NCBI GenBank assembly: GCA_017548565.1
Contig: JAFYZU010000009.1
Location: 88,374-152,373, forward strand
Length of the DNA: 64,000 nucleotides
Source: Treponema sp.
GTDB lineage: Bacteria; Spirochaetota; Spirochaetia; Treponematales; Treponemataceae
Direction of reading: 5' to 3'
The notes under the pieces are model-generated. The model did not search any database and was not told the DNA's origin. It was given only the letters and a program-made list of their open reading frames with translations. Made by a program: the position numbers and the translations under genes. Below are positions 38,201 to 45,954 of this stretch, one piece after another. Each line of letters begins with the position of its first letter. Positions within the stretch are counted from its first letter, which is position 1.

Positions 38201-38333
38201 TCTTGTAAAACGAGGCGTAAGTGAATCTAGCGTTTCAACAGAAGGTATGGGTGGAACAAAGCCTGTAGTAGAACCAAAGGATAAAGATAACAACTGGAAG
38301 AACAGACGTGTAGAATTTATCCTTGAAAAATAA
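35205..38333 (+). CDS. Large modular envelope protein: eight Ig-like repeats plus OmpA domain
   Basis: A 1042-residue protein. A signal peptide (1-20) is followed by eight Ig-like (FlgD/CHU_C-like) modules. Module starts are marked by recurring F-S-P-x-x-D-G-x-x-D or related motifs near residues 26, 156, 257, 372, 479, 585, 690 and 798, about 105 residues apart. Each has a W-x-G and a D-G-x-Y strand. The last 110 residues form an OmpA-like peptidoglycan-binding domain (RILIQGHANRVSDNENEE, then GRALIPLSKERADAIKAYL and a terminal NRRVEF). The SPNxDG motifs suggest calcium binding. The protein probably bridges peptidoglycan to the outer membrane; partner inference comes from the adjacent beta-barrel gene. 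It overlaps the convergent cyclo-ligase gene by 17 nt. Confidence 0.8.
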   Translation: MKKLIFTVALLSLAAVSLSAKPKYISPNNDGVQDELVIPLNISDKRYIQGWSLVIMDSNKNVIRTIENKIALGKKIGFKSFFKQLVAPKQGITVPSTITWNGAMNNGETAPDGTYWYYVTATDDNGNTGKTREYEVVIDTVAPEITLAQPSDKTFGEGAKSSFRIRQSGSKEDEWTGVFKAADGTVVKTVKFTGEPSDFSWYGTKDNDTQVPDGIYSYEISAKDRAGNVSSQAVISNIIYSADKPATNIYVLGSRYFSPGTQSKNKDVTFNVTIPVPEEKTGNKLVEWAVVINKAGKAVKTYNQTKNGAVPPEKIVFDGTGDDGKFLGDGEYQASVTAKYLNGYVPAKISSPVVVLDTEKPSAQVTASDKVFGAGAKSEVKFNILIPPVKGSPVENWKAQIKSADNNQVIKTFDLGEYPSDTLSWNGLNEKGEIAEKGKYYLELTAVDLAGNEGTAKTVDSVTFDTTETQLLLAMQDNAFSPNANRIKDTISITPVTATKDVTNYEFKISDAKGNIVYSKKENKKLPVSFIWDGKDNDGVLCDDGLFAASLTVTAANGSVASAATPTFEIDTKFPSIKAEVPYTFFSPDSDGIQDTVPVKLTDSTSEKLWTAEIRNAKDKAVKTYKWNGTKSDISWDGTDESGNLASDGKYSIVIYSTDDAGNSFSTEIKNIVLDSRETKLYLTAEYEGISPNNDKVLDVQEFAVNASVTENILSWNFDVRKEDGKSVYSLSNKDSANLPSKIRWNGADSENNVCEGTFTGTLNVVYKKGNVVNAVTSPFICSATPPQLKVQTAPVYFSPDNDGIDDDLFIKLTGNTKAKIRNWSFNVYDPKGKLFWKNEGKTSITERLVWDGLSNVQKDRYGNAERVQSAMDYPYKFVVTDNLGMTSVVEGVIPVDVLVIREGNVLKMAVPSIIFESDSSNFQTSNTTLSADQVKRNIEILNRVAEILKKFTDYRILIQGHANRVSDNENEETQDNMSQWGRALIPLSKERADAIKAYLVKRGVSESSVSTEGMGGTKPVVEPKDKDNNWKNRRVEFILEK

Positions 38334-38904
38334 GATCCATTTTTACATCGTTTTCCGTAACAGGAAGATTCTGTAAAATCTGGAAATCAAAACATACACC
38401 TGCGGTTTTTATGCTGCAGGTGTTTTTTTTATCAAGGTTTTTAAGTTTAGAAAGGAATTTATCGTAAAAGCCTTTGCCTCGTCCAAGTCTGTCTCCATTG
38501 CCGGTAAAAGCACGTCCCGGAACTAAAACAAGGATATTTCCTGAAAGAGTGTTCAAATCAAGCTTTCTGCATTTGTTTTCGTCAGGTTCTTTAATTCCGC
38601 AGTATCCGTCGTTCATGCAGTAATCGCTTCCGGCTGATGAATCAAAATAATAAAAATCAAGGGTATTTGAAGAAAGATTTACCTTTGGTACTGCAATCAT
38701 CTTTTCCTGAACAAAAGCAGAAATAATTACTGCTCCTAAATCAACTTCATCATCTAGTGCCATATAGGCAAGGATTGTGTCAGCGGTACAGTATTCGTCG
38801 GAAGTAAGGATTGTGTTGCTTATTGAAAGTATTTTTTTATGAAGAAGAGGCTTGTTTTCCATGAAGAGATTTTTTATCTGTTTACGGATTTCATCTTTTG
38901 TCAT
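38317..38904 (-). CDS. 5-formyltetrahydrofolate cyclo-ligase
   Basis: A 195-residue ATP-dependent enzyme converting 5-formyl-THF to 5,10-methenyl-THF. The family signature VPGRAFTGNGDRLGRGKGFYD is intact in the C-terminal half, and the N-terminal KxxIR basic region is present. Length is typical (MTHFS/YgfA). The stop lies inside the 3' end of the OmpA-type gene. It lies some 10 kb from thyX, the other folate gene here. Confidence 0.92.
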   Translation of the reverse strand: MTKDEIRKQIKNLFMENKPLLHKKILSISNTILTSDEYCTADTILAYMALDDEVDLGAVIISAFVQEKMIAVPKVNLSSNTLDFYYFDSSAGSDYCMNDGYCGIKEPDENKCRKLDLNTLSGNILVLVPGRAFTGNGDRLGRGKGFYDKFLSKLKNLDKKNTCSIKTAGVCFDFQILQNLPVTENDVKMDLIFQG

Positions 38905-38975
38905 ATTTTCATTTTAGCAGTGATTTTATTTTAGTCAAATTAATCTTATTTTTTTGAAAAATCTATTCTGATATG

Positions 38976-39004
38976 TTGACATTAATTCTTTTTTTTAATA
39001 ATAT
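38976..39004 (+). promoter_or_regulatory. Consensus promoter of tRNA-Asn
   Basis: A perfect TTGACA -35 (38976-38981) and a TAATAT -10 (38999-39004) are separated by 17 bp, 23 bp before the mature tRNA 5' end. The leader contains a GTTC-GAAA-GAAC hairpin that is probably cut off by RNase P. Confidence 0.75.
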
Positions 39005-39027
39005 TACATCACGTTCGAAAGAACAGT

Positions 39028-39100
39028 GGTTCCTTAGCTCAGTCGGTAGAGCAACGGACTGTTAATCCGTGTGTCGCTGGTTCAAGCCCAGCAGGAGCCG
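39028..39100 (+). tRNA. tRNA-Asn (GTT)
   Basis: A 73-nt cloverleaf: acceptor GGTTCCT/AGGAGCC (one G-U pair), D-arm with AGCTCAG and GG, anticodon arm ACGGA/TCCGT with loop CTGTTAA, anticodon GTT (39061-39063), and T-arm GCTGG/CCAGC with TTCAAGC. The discriminator is G. CCA is not encoded; a run of T follows immediately and may end transcription. Confidence 0.97.
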
Positions 39101-39127
39101 TTTTTTTATTTTAAACACTGACTTAAG

Positions 39128-39155
39128 ACAGATTTTGTTTTAATACAGAATCTGT
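39128..39155. terminator. Weak hairpin between tRNA-Asn and M16-like gene
   Basis: A 7-bp inverted repeat (ACAGATT 39128-39134, AATCTGT 39149-39155) with a 14-nt loop lies between the converging tRNA and M16-like gene. T-runs flank both sides. It may help terminate both, but the stem is AT-rich and the loop large. Confidence 0.35.
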
Positions 39156-39165
39156 TTATTTTGTC

Positions 39166-42000
39166 TTATTTTTTTCCTTCACTGCTGTATACTCTGAAAA
39201 GCGGGATTTCCGGAAACGCCTGCAGAGCCTGGATGTAATCTTCTATGCCTGCCTGCTGTATGTAGTTGTACATTTCAAGATAATACAAGGCATCTGATTC
39301 ATAAGGAAAATATTCAAAGCCCTGCTGTAAAAGCTTTGCGGTGCCGGTTGTTGTTCCTGCTTCTGTAAATTGTGTTGAAGTCCATATGTCTTTTATAAGC
39401 TGAACTGTTTGTGAGGTTTTTTGTGATGTAAGCTCTTTTTTTATCTGCGATATTGTTGTTTTAAAGGTAGAATCAAGTTCTTTTGTATGAGGAACATTCT
39501 GAACTACTATTGCGGCTGTATCCATCTGTGCTTTTGTAAAAGAGGCTGCCGCTGTACTTCCTTTTAACCGGGGATTTGAATTTATGTTATCCTGGAGCTT
39601 GTTTACTATATATAAAAGCATTGCATTGAAAAGCGCTTCATCCTTTGTTCCGAACTGAGGGGTAGAGAAAAAGTACATTACAGGATCAAGAAATTCAGTT
39701 GTAGGAATGAGAACTGCCGGCATAGGTCCCGCTTTTTCTGCAGGAATGTCTGTTAAAAATGTATGATTAATCTGAGTCGTAACGCTTCTGCCTGTTGTCA
39801 GCTTTGTTACGGCATATGAAATGTTTGTTTTGTTCTTATTGTTCGTTAATAAACCAAGTGTCGTGTTCATTATGGTAACGATGTTGTCAGAAAAATTACC
39901 GGTAACAATCAGCTTGTATCTTGAAGAGTCAAGAAGCAATGGATAATATTCAAGAATCTTCAGATATGTGGTATCTTCCAGAATGTCTTTTTTTGTTTCA
40001 AAGAGTGTAATGAACTGTGAGTCAGGATAAAGCGTTTCTACTGCCTTTGAATACATTTGATTTACAGCGCTTCCGTTTTCCATTCTTTTTTTGTACTGTC
40101 TGTTTGCTACAGCCCTGTCTGCCGTTGCCGGAAGTACATCTGAATAAATAATCGCATCTGCAACTGCTTTTGCGATTTTCGGTAAATCAACATTTTCACA
40201 TTCAATTATAATCTGACTTGTCGTTATGTCTGTATTTGATGTTACGACCGGCATTCCCTGAATCTGTCCTTTCTGCTGAAGTGCAACTATTTCCCGCTGG
40301 ATGTTTGTCGTAAGAATGTTTATCATCACTTCTTCAAAGCCGTGATTATTCGCACTGTTTAATTTTCCGCCATTAACTGAAATCAAGAAAGTTACCTGAG
40401 AGGTGTTTCCGTTATATTTTGTAACAAGAGGAATTCCATTTAAAAGTTTGACTTTTTTTATCTGTTCCTTATTAAGCTTATAGAATTGCTGTGCATCGTT
40501 TACGTAAGCGGCTTCTTCCGGTGTAAAAAAGTTCTGTGAATCCTTTGGATTATAATTTTTTATATCTGCAAATTCCTTTTGTGTGTACCAGCTTGCATTT
40601 TCAATTGTGATTTCTTCAAAGCCTGCCGATTTGTATTCTGCTTTATGAGCATAATAATCCTTTGAGTTGATAATTATAAAAATGAATGGTTTTTCTTTTG
40701 TCAGTTTTGAAGAGATTTGCGATGCCTTTATTTTTTTATATTTTTCGAGCCGTGATGATAAGGTTTGTACTTCTATGGAATCCTGTGCTTTATCTAAGGA
40801 TGATTCTAAAAAGGACTGATATGGTTCTATTGCCCACCATGAGCTTAAATTATCCATATATTCAGCAGATGATGTATTAATCAGATTCATTGAATATTGT
40901 GCATTCTGAAGGGCTACTTCATATTCTGCCGAGTTGATGTTTTTGATTGCGTTTTCTACTTCCTTTGAAAATAAAAGTGACTGCTTGAGTGAGTTTGTCT
41001 TGATTTTTGGATCTGCCGGATTTTGAAGAAGCGTCTGTATGATGAGTCTGTTGCTGTTTTTTTTGTGTGCAGAAGATGCATTTATGTATTCATTACCGGG
41101 AATATTTAGTTCGGCAAGATTTAACAGATTATATTTGAAAAAAGAATAATCGTTGTTGTAAATCAAGGCGGCTAAATCACTTTCTTCCATATCAAGATTC
41201 AGATACTGTATTACGACCTGTGTAAGTTCATCTGAAAAATCAGGATTATGAAGTACGAATTTTCTTTGTGTCACTTTATGTTCAAGAGGTTTTTCCTGTG
41301 GTGAAGAATAAACGCTGTAGAATCTTCCGAAGGTTTTGTTCAGCACGTTGAGAATCTGTTTTGAATCGAAATTTCCGCTAATGAAAACCGCGCTGTTTTG
41401 AGGAATGTAATATCTTGTAGAAATTGTATTTATGATTGAACGTGCGTTTTTTACGGTTGTTTTATTGAATAACGGAGGATATATTCCCGAATCATGCTTC
41501 CATGGAGAATCTGAAAAAACCTTTGCATCAATTGCACTGTTTATAAAACCGCTCATCGATTCTGCGTTTTCTTTAACTTCGAGTTTAAGTGCATTAAGTT
41601 CCTTTTGAATTAACTCATTGGAAAAATTAGGCTCAAAGGCTGTGCGTGCAAGAAGCTCCAGAATTACATCCTTTTGAGAAGAGGTTGCCTGTATTACATA
41701 GCGCGAAGAATCGGCGTTACAGAAGGCCTGTTCGAATTTAATGTCAGAAAGACTTGCGGCAAACAGTCTTGAATAAAGCTTGAAAAATCCGCTTGTGTTT
41801 TGTGTCTGTGATGAAAAGCCTGCACGAACGGTATATTCTATTCTTATAAGCGGATCTGAATGATCTTCAAGTAAAAAAACAGTCAGCCCGTTTTCAAGAG
41901 TATATTGTTTTACAGCATCCTTTGGTGCAGAAAATATCAGGGCGTTAAAAAATAAAAATGAAACAACTGATATCAAAATGTTTTTATAAATCTTTTTCAT
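39166..42000 (-). CDS. M16 (insulinase-fold) peptidase homologue lacking zinc motif
   Basis: A 944-residue exported protein (signal peptide about 1-25) with two M16-type halves. The first half starts with the typical ENGLTVFLLEDHSDPLIRIEY strand pattern, but the HxxEH zinc motif position reads SGFFKLYSRLF. In the second half the matching segment is H-G-F-E-E, where the last His is Glu. Neither half retains a complete zinc site, so it is probably a non-catalytic homologue, like subunits that pair with an active M16 partner. No partner is in the window. A TATAAT -10 ends 6 nt before ATG (42007-42012). Confidence 0.78.
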   Translation of the reverse strand: MKKIYKNILISVVSFLFFNALIFSAPKDAVKQYTLENGLTVFLLEDHSDPLIRIEYTVRAGFSSQTQNTSGFFKLYSRLFAASLSDIKFEQAFCNADSSRYVIQATSSQKDVILELLARTAFEPNFSNELIQKELNALKLEVKENAESMSGFINSAIDAKVFSDSPWKHDSGIYPPLFNKTTVKNARSIINTISTRYYIPQNSAVFISGNFDSKQILNVLNKTFGRFYSVYSSPQEKPLEHKVTQRKFVLHNPDFSDELTQVVIQYLNLDMEESDLAALIYNNDYSFFKYNLLNLAELNIPGNEYINASSAHKKNSNRLIIQTLLQNPADPKIKTNSLKQSLLFSKEVENAIKNINSAEYEVALQNAQYSMNLINTSSAEYMDNLSSWWAIEPYQSFLESSLDKAQDSIEVQTLSSRLEKYKKIKASQISSKLTKEKPFIFIIINSKDYYAHKAEYKSAGFEEITIENASWYTQKEFADIKNYNPKDSQNFFTPEEAAYVNDAQQFYKLNKEQIKKVKLLNGIPLVTKYNGNTSQVTFLISVNGGKLNSANNHGFEEVMINILTTNIQREIVALQQKGQIQGMPVVTSNTDITTSQIIIECENVDLPKIAKAVADAIIYSDVLPATADRAVANRQYKKRMENGSAVNQMYSKAVETLYPDSQFITLFETKKDILEDTTYLKILEYYPLLLDSSRYKLIVTGNFSDNIVTIMNTTLGLLTNNKNKTNISYAVTKLTTGRSVTTQINHTFLTDIPAEKAGPMPAVLIPTTEFLDPVMYFFSTPQFGTKDEALFNAMLLYIVNKLQDNINSNPRLKGSTAAASFTKAQMDTAAIVVQNVPHTKELDSTFKTTISQIKKELTSQKTSQTVQLIKDIWTSTQFTEAGTTTGTAKLLQQGFEYFPYESDALYYLEMYNYIQQAGIEDYIQALQAFPEIPLFRVYSSEGKK

Positions 42001-42006
42001 TCTTCT

Positions 42007-42012
42007 ATTATA
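42007..42012 (-). promoter_or_regulatory. -10 box directly upstream of the M16-like start codon
   Basis: Read on the minus strand, TATAAT is followed by AGAAGA and then ATG. The gap of 6 nt would place the transcript start at the start codon, although AGAAG could also act as a weak ribosome site on a longer transcript. Confidence 0.4.
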
Positions 42013-42062
42013 TAATAATTTTATCTTTTTGCATCTAGAAAATTGATGTCAGTTATAGTAAT

Positions 42063-44246
42063 ATGTTTTTCATGGTAAGTGTAGATTATAAATCAGATAT
42101 AGACAAAATTGAAATTCCTAAAGATTTAATCAAGGGTAAAAGACTTTTAACTAAAGCAGAAATTCAGATTCTCGAAAAAAATCTGAATCATAACGAAGAT
42201 TCTTTGTGGAATAATTTTTATGTAGACGCTGAAGAAAACTGCTTTGATGCAGAGCTTATTCATTTCTGTGATTTTTCAGGCTATGTAATCCTTGGTAAAT
42301 TAAAAAAAGGAATGCTCAATTACAACGACCTTCATCTTGAATGCGGAATTGAACGTTCAAAGCTTCATAATGTAGTTACCGGTGATGATAATGTCATCCG
42401 CAATGTTGCTTATCTTGATAATTACAGGCTTGGAAACAGGGTAATTCTTTTTAATATAAACGAAATGTGCTGTACCAGGCATTCGAAATTCGGAAACGGA
42501 ATCCTTAAAAACGGTGAAAGTGAAGATAACAGAATCTGGATTGGTGTTGCAAACGAAAACGACGGGCGAAGCATTCTTCCTTTTGAATCTCTTATTCCTG
42601 CTGATGCATATCTGTGGTCTCATTACCGTGATGACAATGAGCTTTTGAACAGGTTCGTGCAGCTTACAGAATACGGCAATACAAAGGAGCTTAATACCTT
42701 TGGTTTTGTTGATGATGATTGTGTCATTAAAAATTCGAATATCATTAAGGATGCAAAAATAGGAAAATGTGTTTATATAAAGGGTGCTTTTAAATTAAAG
42801 AACATAACAATCCTTTCATCACCCGAAGAGCGTTCACAGATCGGTGAAGGCGTTGAAATGGTAAATGGTATTTTAGGTTATGGAAGCAAGCTTTTTTATC
42901 AGGCAATTGCAGTCCGCTTTGTAATCGGAAGAAACTGTCAGGTAAAATACGGAGCACGTCTTTTAAATTCAGTCCTCGGTGATAATTCTACTATTTCCTG
43001 CTGTGAGGTTTTGAATAATCTTATTTTCCCTTTCCACGAACAGCATCATAATTCATCCTTCCTTATTGCAACAACAATTATGGGACAGTCAAACATCGCA
43101 TCAGGTGCAACAATCGGAAGTAATCATAACTCACGAAGTCCTGACGGTGAAATTTTTGCAAAGCGTGGTTTCTGGCCTGGTCTCTGTTCTGACTTCAAGC
43201 ATAATTCGCGTTTTGCATCCTTTGTTCTTGTTTCAAAGGGAAGTTATCAGCATGAGCTTGATATTCCTTATCCGTTCTCGCTTGTAAGTCCCGGTGATAA
43301 ATCTGATGAAGCAATTTCTATCATACCGGCATTCTGGTTTATGTATGATATGTTTGCAATTACAAGAAATAAAAATAAATTTACAAAAAGAGATAAGCGT
43401 ATCGTAAAGGTTCAGCATATTGAATTTGATCCTCTTGCACCGGATACAATGCAGGAAATCCTTTTTTCAACTGAACGTCTTATCGGTCTTACTGCTGAAT
43501 ATTTAAAGGAAAATCAGCCTGATGCAGTAAAGAATGCAAAGACGCAGCAGCAGATTTTTCAGTGTGCGAAGGATTTTCTTCATAAAAATGAAGAAGCAGA
43601 TTTTACTTTATTCGATCAGGTATGCCAGAAAAAATTCGGTGCAATCATCTTAAAACCTGTAAAGGCCTATAAGATGTATAGAAAGATTGTAAAATATTTT
43701 GCAACACGTACACTCATGGAATTCTGTAAATCATTGCACGAGGAATATCTTAATCCTGAAATGATTGAAGAAATAAGAAAGCTTCCTCTTTATACCCAGT
43801 GGGAAAATGTCGGCGGACAGATTATTCCGTGCGAAAAAATCAATGAGCTTTTTGCAGATATAAAGAGCGGAAAATATGTAAACTGGGATGAGGTTCATGA
43901 TTATTATAATCTCTGTGAAGCATCTTATGAAAAATTTAAGGTACGTTATGCGCTTTATCTTCTTGAGCAGCTTTATTCACGACCGATTGAAGATTTCTCT
44001 TCTGATATTTACAGGGATGTAATTGAAGATGTTATTATTGTTGCAAATGAAATATATAATCATTCCGTTCAGTCTCGTGAAAAGGATTATACTGATTATT
44101 ACAGAAACATGACTTACCGAAACAGACAGGAAATGGAAATTGTAATTGGACCATTGAGCGACAATTCATTCTTAAATCAGCTTAAGGTAGATACAGAACA
44201 GTTTGTTAAAGAAATCGGAGTAATATTTAAAGGACTGATAAAATAG
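42063..44246 (+). CDS. DUF4954 protein, left-handed beta-helix type
   Basis: A 727-residue cytoplasmic protein with many hexapeptide-like turns in its middle part (for example residues 200-360), suggesting a left-handed beta-helix as in acyl- or nucleotidyl-transferases. From memory this matches DUF4954, found in treponemes and Bacteroidota, often annotated as putative sugar-phosphate nucleotidyltransferase-like. The C-terminal 250 residues are alpha-helical. Function not established. Start may be 42063 or 42072. leuA begins 14 nt after its stop. Confidence 0.7.
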   Translation: MFFMVSVDYKSDIDKIEIPKDLIKGKRLLTKAEIQILEKNLNHNEDSLWNNFYVDAEENCFDAELIHFCDFSGYVILGKLKKGMLNYNDLHLECGIERSKLHNVVTGDDNVIRNVAYLDNYRLGNRVILFNINEMCCTRHSKFGNGILKNGESEDNRIWIGVANENDGRSILPFESLIPADAYLWSHYRDDNELLNRFVQLTEYGNTKELNTFGFVDDDCVIKNSNIIKDAKIGKCVYIKGAFKLKNITILSSPEERSQIGEGVEMVNGILGYGSKLFYQAIAVRFVIGRNCQVKYGARLLNSVLGDNSTISCCEVLNNLIFPFHEQHHNSSFLIATTIMGQSNIASGATIGSNHNSRSPDGEIFAKRGFWPGLCSDFKHNSRFASFVLVSKGSYQHELDIPYPFSLVSPGDKSDEAISIIPAFWFMYDMFAITRNKNKFTKRDKRIVKVQHIEFDPLAPDTMQEILFSTERLIGLTAEYLKENQPDAVKNAKTQQQIFQCAKDFLHKNEEADFTLFDQVCQKKFGAIILKPVKAYKMYRKIVKYFATRTLMEFCKSLHEEYLNPEMIEEIRKLPLYTQWENVGGQIIPCEKINELFADIKSGKYVNWDEVHDYYNLCEASYEKFKVRYALYLLEQLYSRPIEDFSSDIYRDVIEDVIIVANEIYNHSVQSREKDYTDYYRNMTYRNRQEMEIVIGPLSDNSFLNQLKVDTEQFVKEIGVIFKGLIK

Positions 44247-44259
44247 GATTATACGGCGG

Positions 44260-45939
44260 ATGAAGGTAAACGGAAAATACAGACAGTTTCAGACTATTAA
44301 TCTTCCTGACAGAAGCTGGCCTTCGAGAAGAATTGAAAAGGCTCCGGTCTGGTGTTCTGTTGATCTGCGTGACGGGAATCAGGCTCTTGTTAATCCGATG
44401 GGGATTGAACAGAAATTGGAATTTTTTGATCTTCTTGTAAAAATCGGTTTCAAGGAAATTGAAGTCGGTTTTCCCGGTGCAAACGAGGTCGAATATACCT
44501 TTATCAGACGTCTTATTGAAGAAAAACACATTCCCGATGATGTTACGATTCAGGTTCTTTCTCCGATGCGTGAAGAGTTTATTAAAAAAACAATGGAATC
44601 GGTAAAGGGTGCATCTGAAGTAATATTTCATCTATACAATGCAACTTCTCCGTCACAGAGAAAATACAATTTCGGAAAATCAAAGGATGAAATTATATAT
44701 CTTGCGTGCAGCGGTGTTGAGGCTGTAAAAAAATACAGGTGCCTTGTTCCTGATACAAGGATTATCCTTGAATATTCACCTGAAAATTTTACGGAAACAG
44801 AGCCTGATTATTCGGTTGAAATATGTTCAAAGGTTACGAAAACCTGGAATGCAGATAAAGACAACCGTATAATCCTTAATCTTCCGTCTACCGTTGAATG
44901 CTGTCTTCCAAACCAGTATGCTGATATGGTTGAATCTTTTATAAGGAATATTTCTGACAGAAAGTCCTGCATCGTGTCGCTTCATAATCATAATGACAGG
45001 GGAGAGGGGGTCGCAGCGTGTGAAATGGGAATACTTGCAGGTGCTGAACGTGTCGAAGGATGTCTTTTTGGAAACGGAGAACGTACCGGTAATCTTGATA
45101 TAGTAACTATGGCACTAAATCTTTTTTCACAGGGCGTAGATCCACAGCTTGATTTTTCGAATCTTGAGGAAATATCAGAGAAATATGAACGGTTGACAGG
45201 AATGAGTATTCATCCCCGTTCTCCTTATGCAGGAGAGCTTGTGTTTACGGCATTCAGTGGAAGTCATCAGGATGCAATCAGAAAAGCAATTGCAGAAAGG
45301 AAAAAATCAGGTGAAAATCAGTTGTGGGATGTTCCATATCTTTTGATTGACCCTCACGATATCGGCCGCGAATATGAAGGAATTATCAGGATTAATAATC
45401 AGAGCGGAAAAGGCGGAGCTGCCTATATTCTTGAACACGAGTTCGGTATTATTCCTCCAAAGCCGATGCTTCCTATTATCGGTCGCGTAATCAAGCAGGC
45501 TGCAGATCAGGAACAAAAGGAGCTTTCTGCTGACAGTGTATACGAAATTTTTGCAGAAAAATGGCTTAATACAAAATATCCTCTCAACGTATTTGAAATT
45601 ACAGAAAAACATATTGAAGGAGAACGCGGCGGAAGCGGAGAAGAGCATGTCGCTGCCTCTGCAAACATTGAATATTTAGGAAAGCGTTATGTAATTACTG
45701 CAAGCGGTAACGGACCTCTTGATGCTTTTGTAAAGATTTTACGAAGGACTACTGCACCTGTATTCAACATTACATCCTTCCATGAACATTCAATTGGTTC
45801 CGGTTCTGACACTCACGCTATGGCTTATGTTCAGATTACGTATGAGGATGGAACCGTAAAATGGGGTGTAGGAAAGAGCTCCAACGTAGGTCGTGCAGGT
45901 ATTGCCGCAGTAGTAAGCGCAATCAATTTTGAAGAATAA
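44260..45939 (+). CDS. leuA: 2-isopropylmalate synthase (LeuA2/yeast-like form)
   Basis: A 559-residue enzyme condensing 2-oxoisovalerate with acetyl-CoA at the first step of leucine synthesis. The catalytic barrel starts with CSVDLRDGNQALVNPM, and the metal-binding SLHNHNDRGEGVA is intact. The C-terminal LeuA regulatory domain (about 430-559), with SIGSGSDTHAMAYVQI, is present, so leucine feedback inhibition is likely. The N-terminal motif places it in the longer, yeast-type group. Ribosome site is weak (GGCGG); the gap to the previous gene is 13 nt, so coupling is likely. Confidence 0.95.
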   Translation: MKVNGKYRQFQTINLPDRSWPSRRIEKAPVWCSVDLRDGNQALVNPMGIEQKLEFFDLLVKIGFKEIEVGFPGANEVEYTFIRRLIEEKHIPDDVTIQVLSPMREEFIKKTMESVKGASEVIFHLYNATSPSQRKYNFGKSKDEIIYLACSGVEAVKKYRCLVPDTRIILEYSPENFTETEPDYSVEICSKVTKTWNADKDNRIILNLPSTVECCLPNQYADMVESFIRNISDRKSCIVSLHNHNDRGEGVAACEMGILAGAERVEGCLFGNGERTGNLDIVTMALNLFSQGVDPQLDFSNLEEISEKYERLTGMSIHPRSPYAGELVFTAFSGSHQDAIRKAIAERKKSGENQLWDVPYLLIDPHDIGREYEGIIRINNQSGKGGAAYILEHEFGIIPPKPMLPIIGRVIKQAADQEQKELSADSVYEIFAEKWLNTKYPLNVFEITEKHIEGERGGSGEEHVAASANIEYLGKRYVITASGNGPLDAFVKILRRTTAPVFNITSFHEHSIGSGSDTHAMAYVQITYEDGTVKWGVGKSSNVGRAGIAAVVSAINFEE

Positions 45940-45954
45940 TCATACAGTAAAAAT

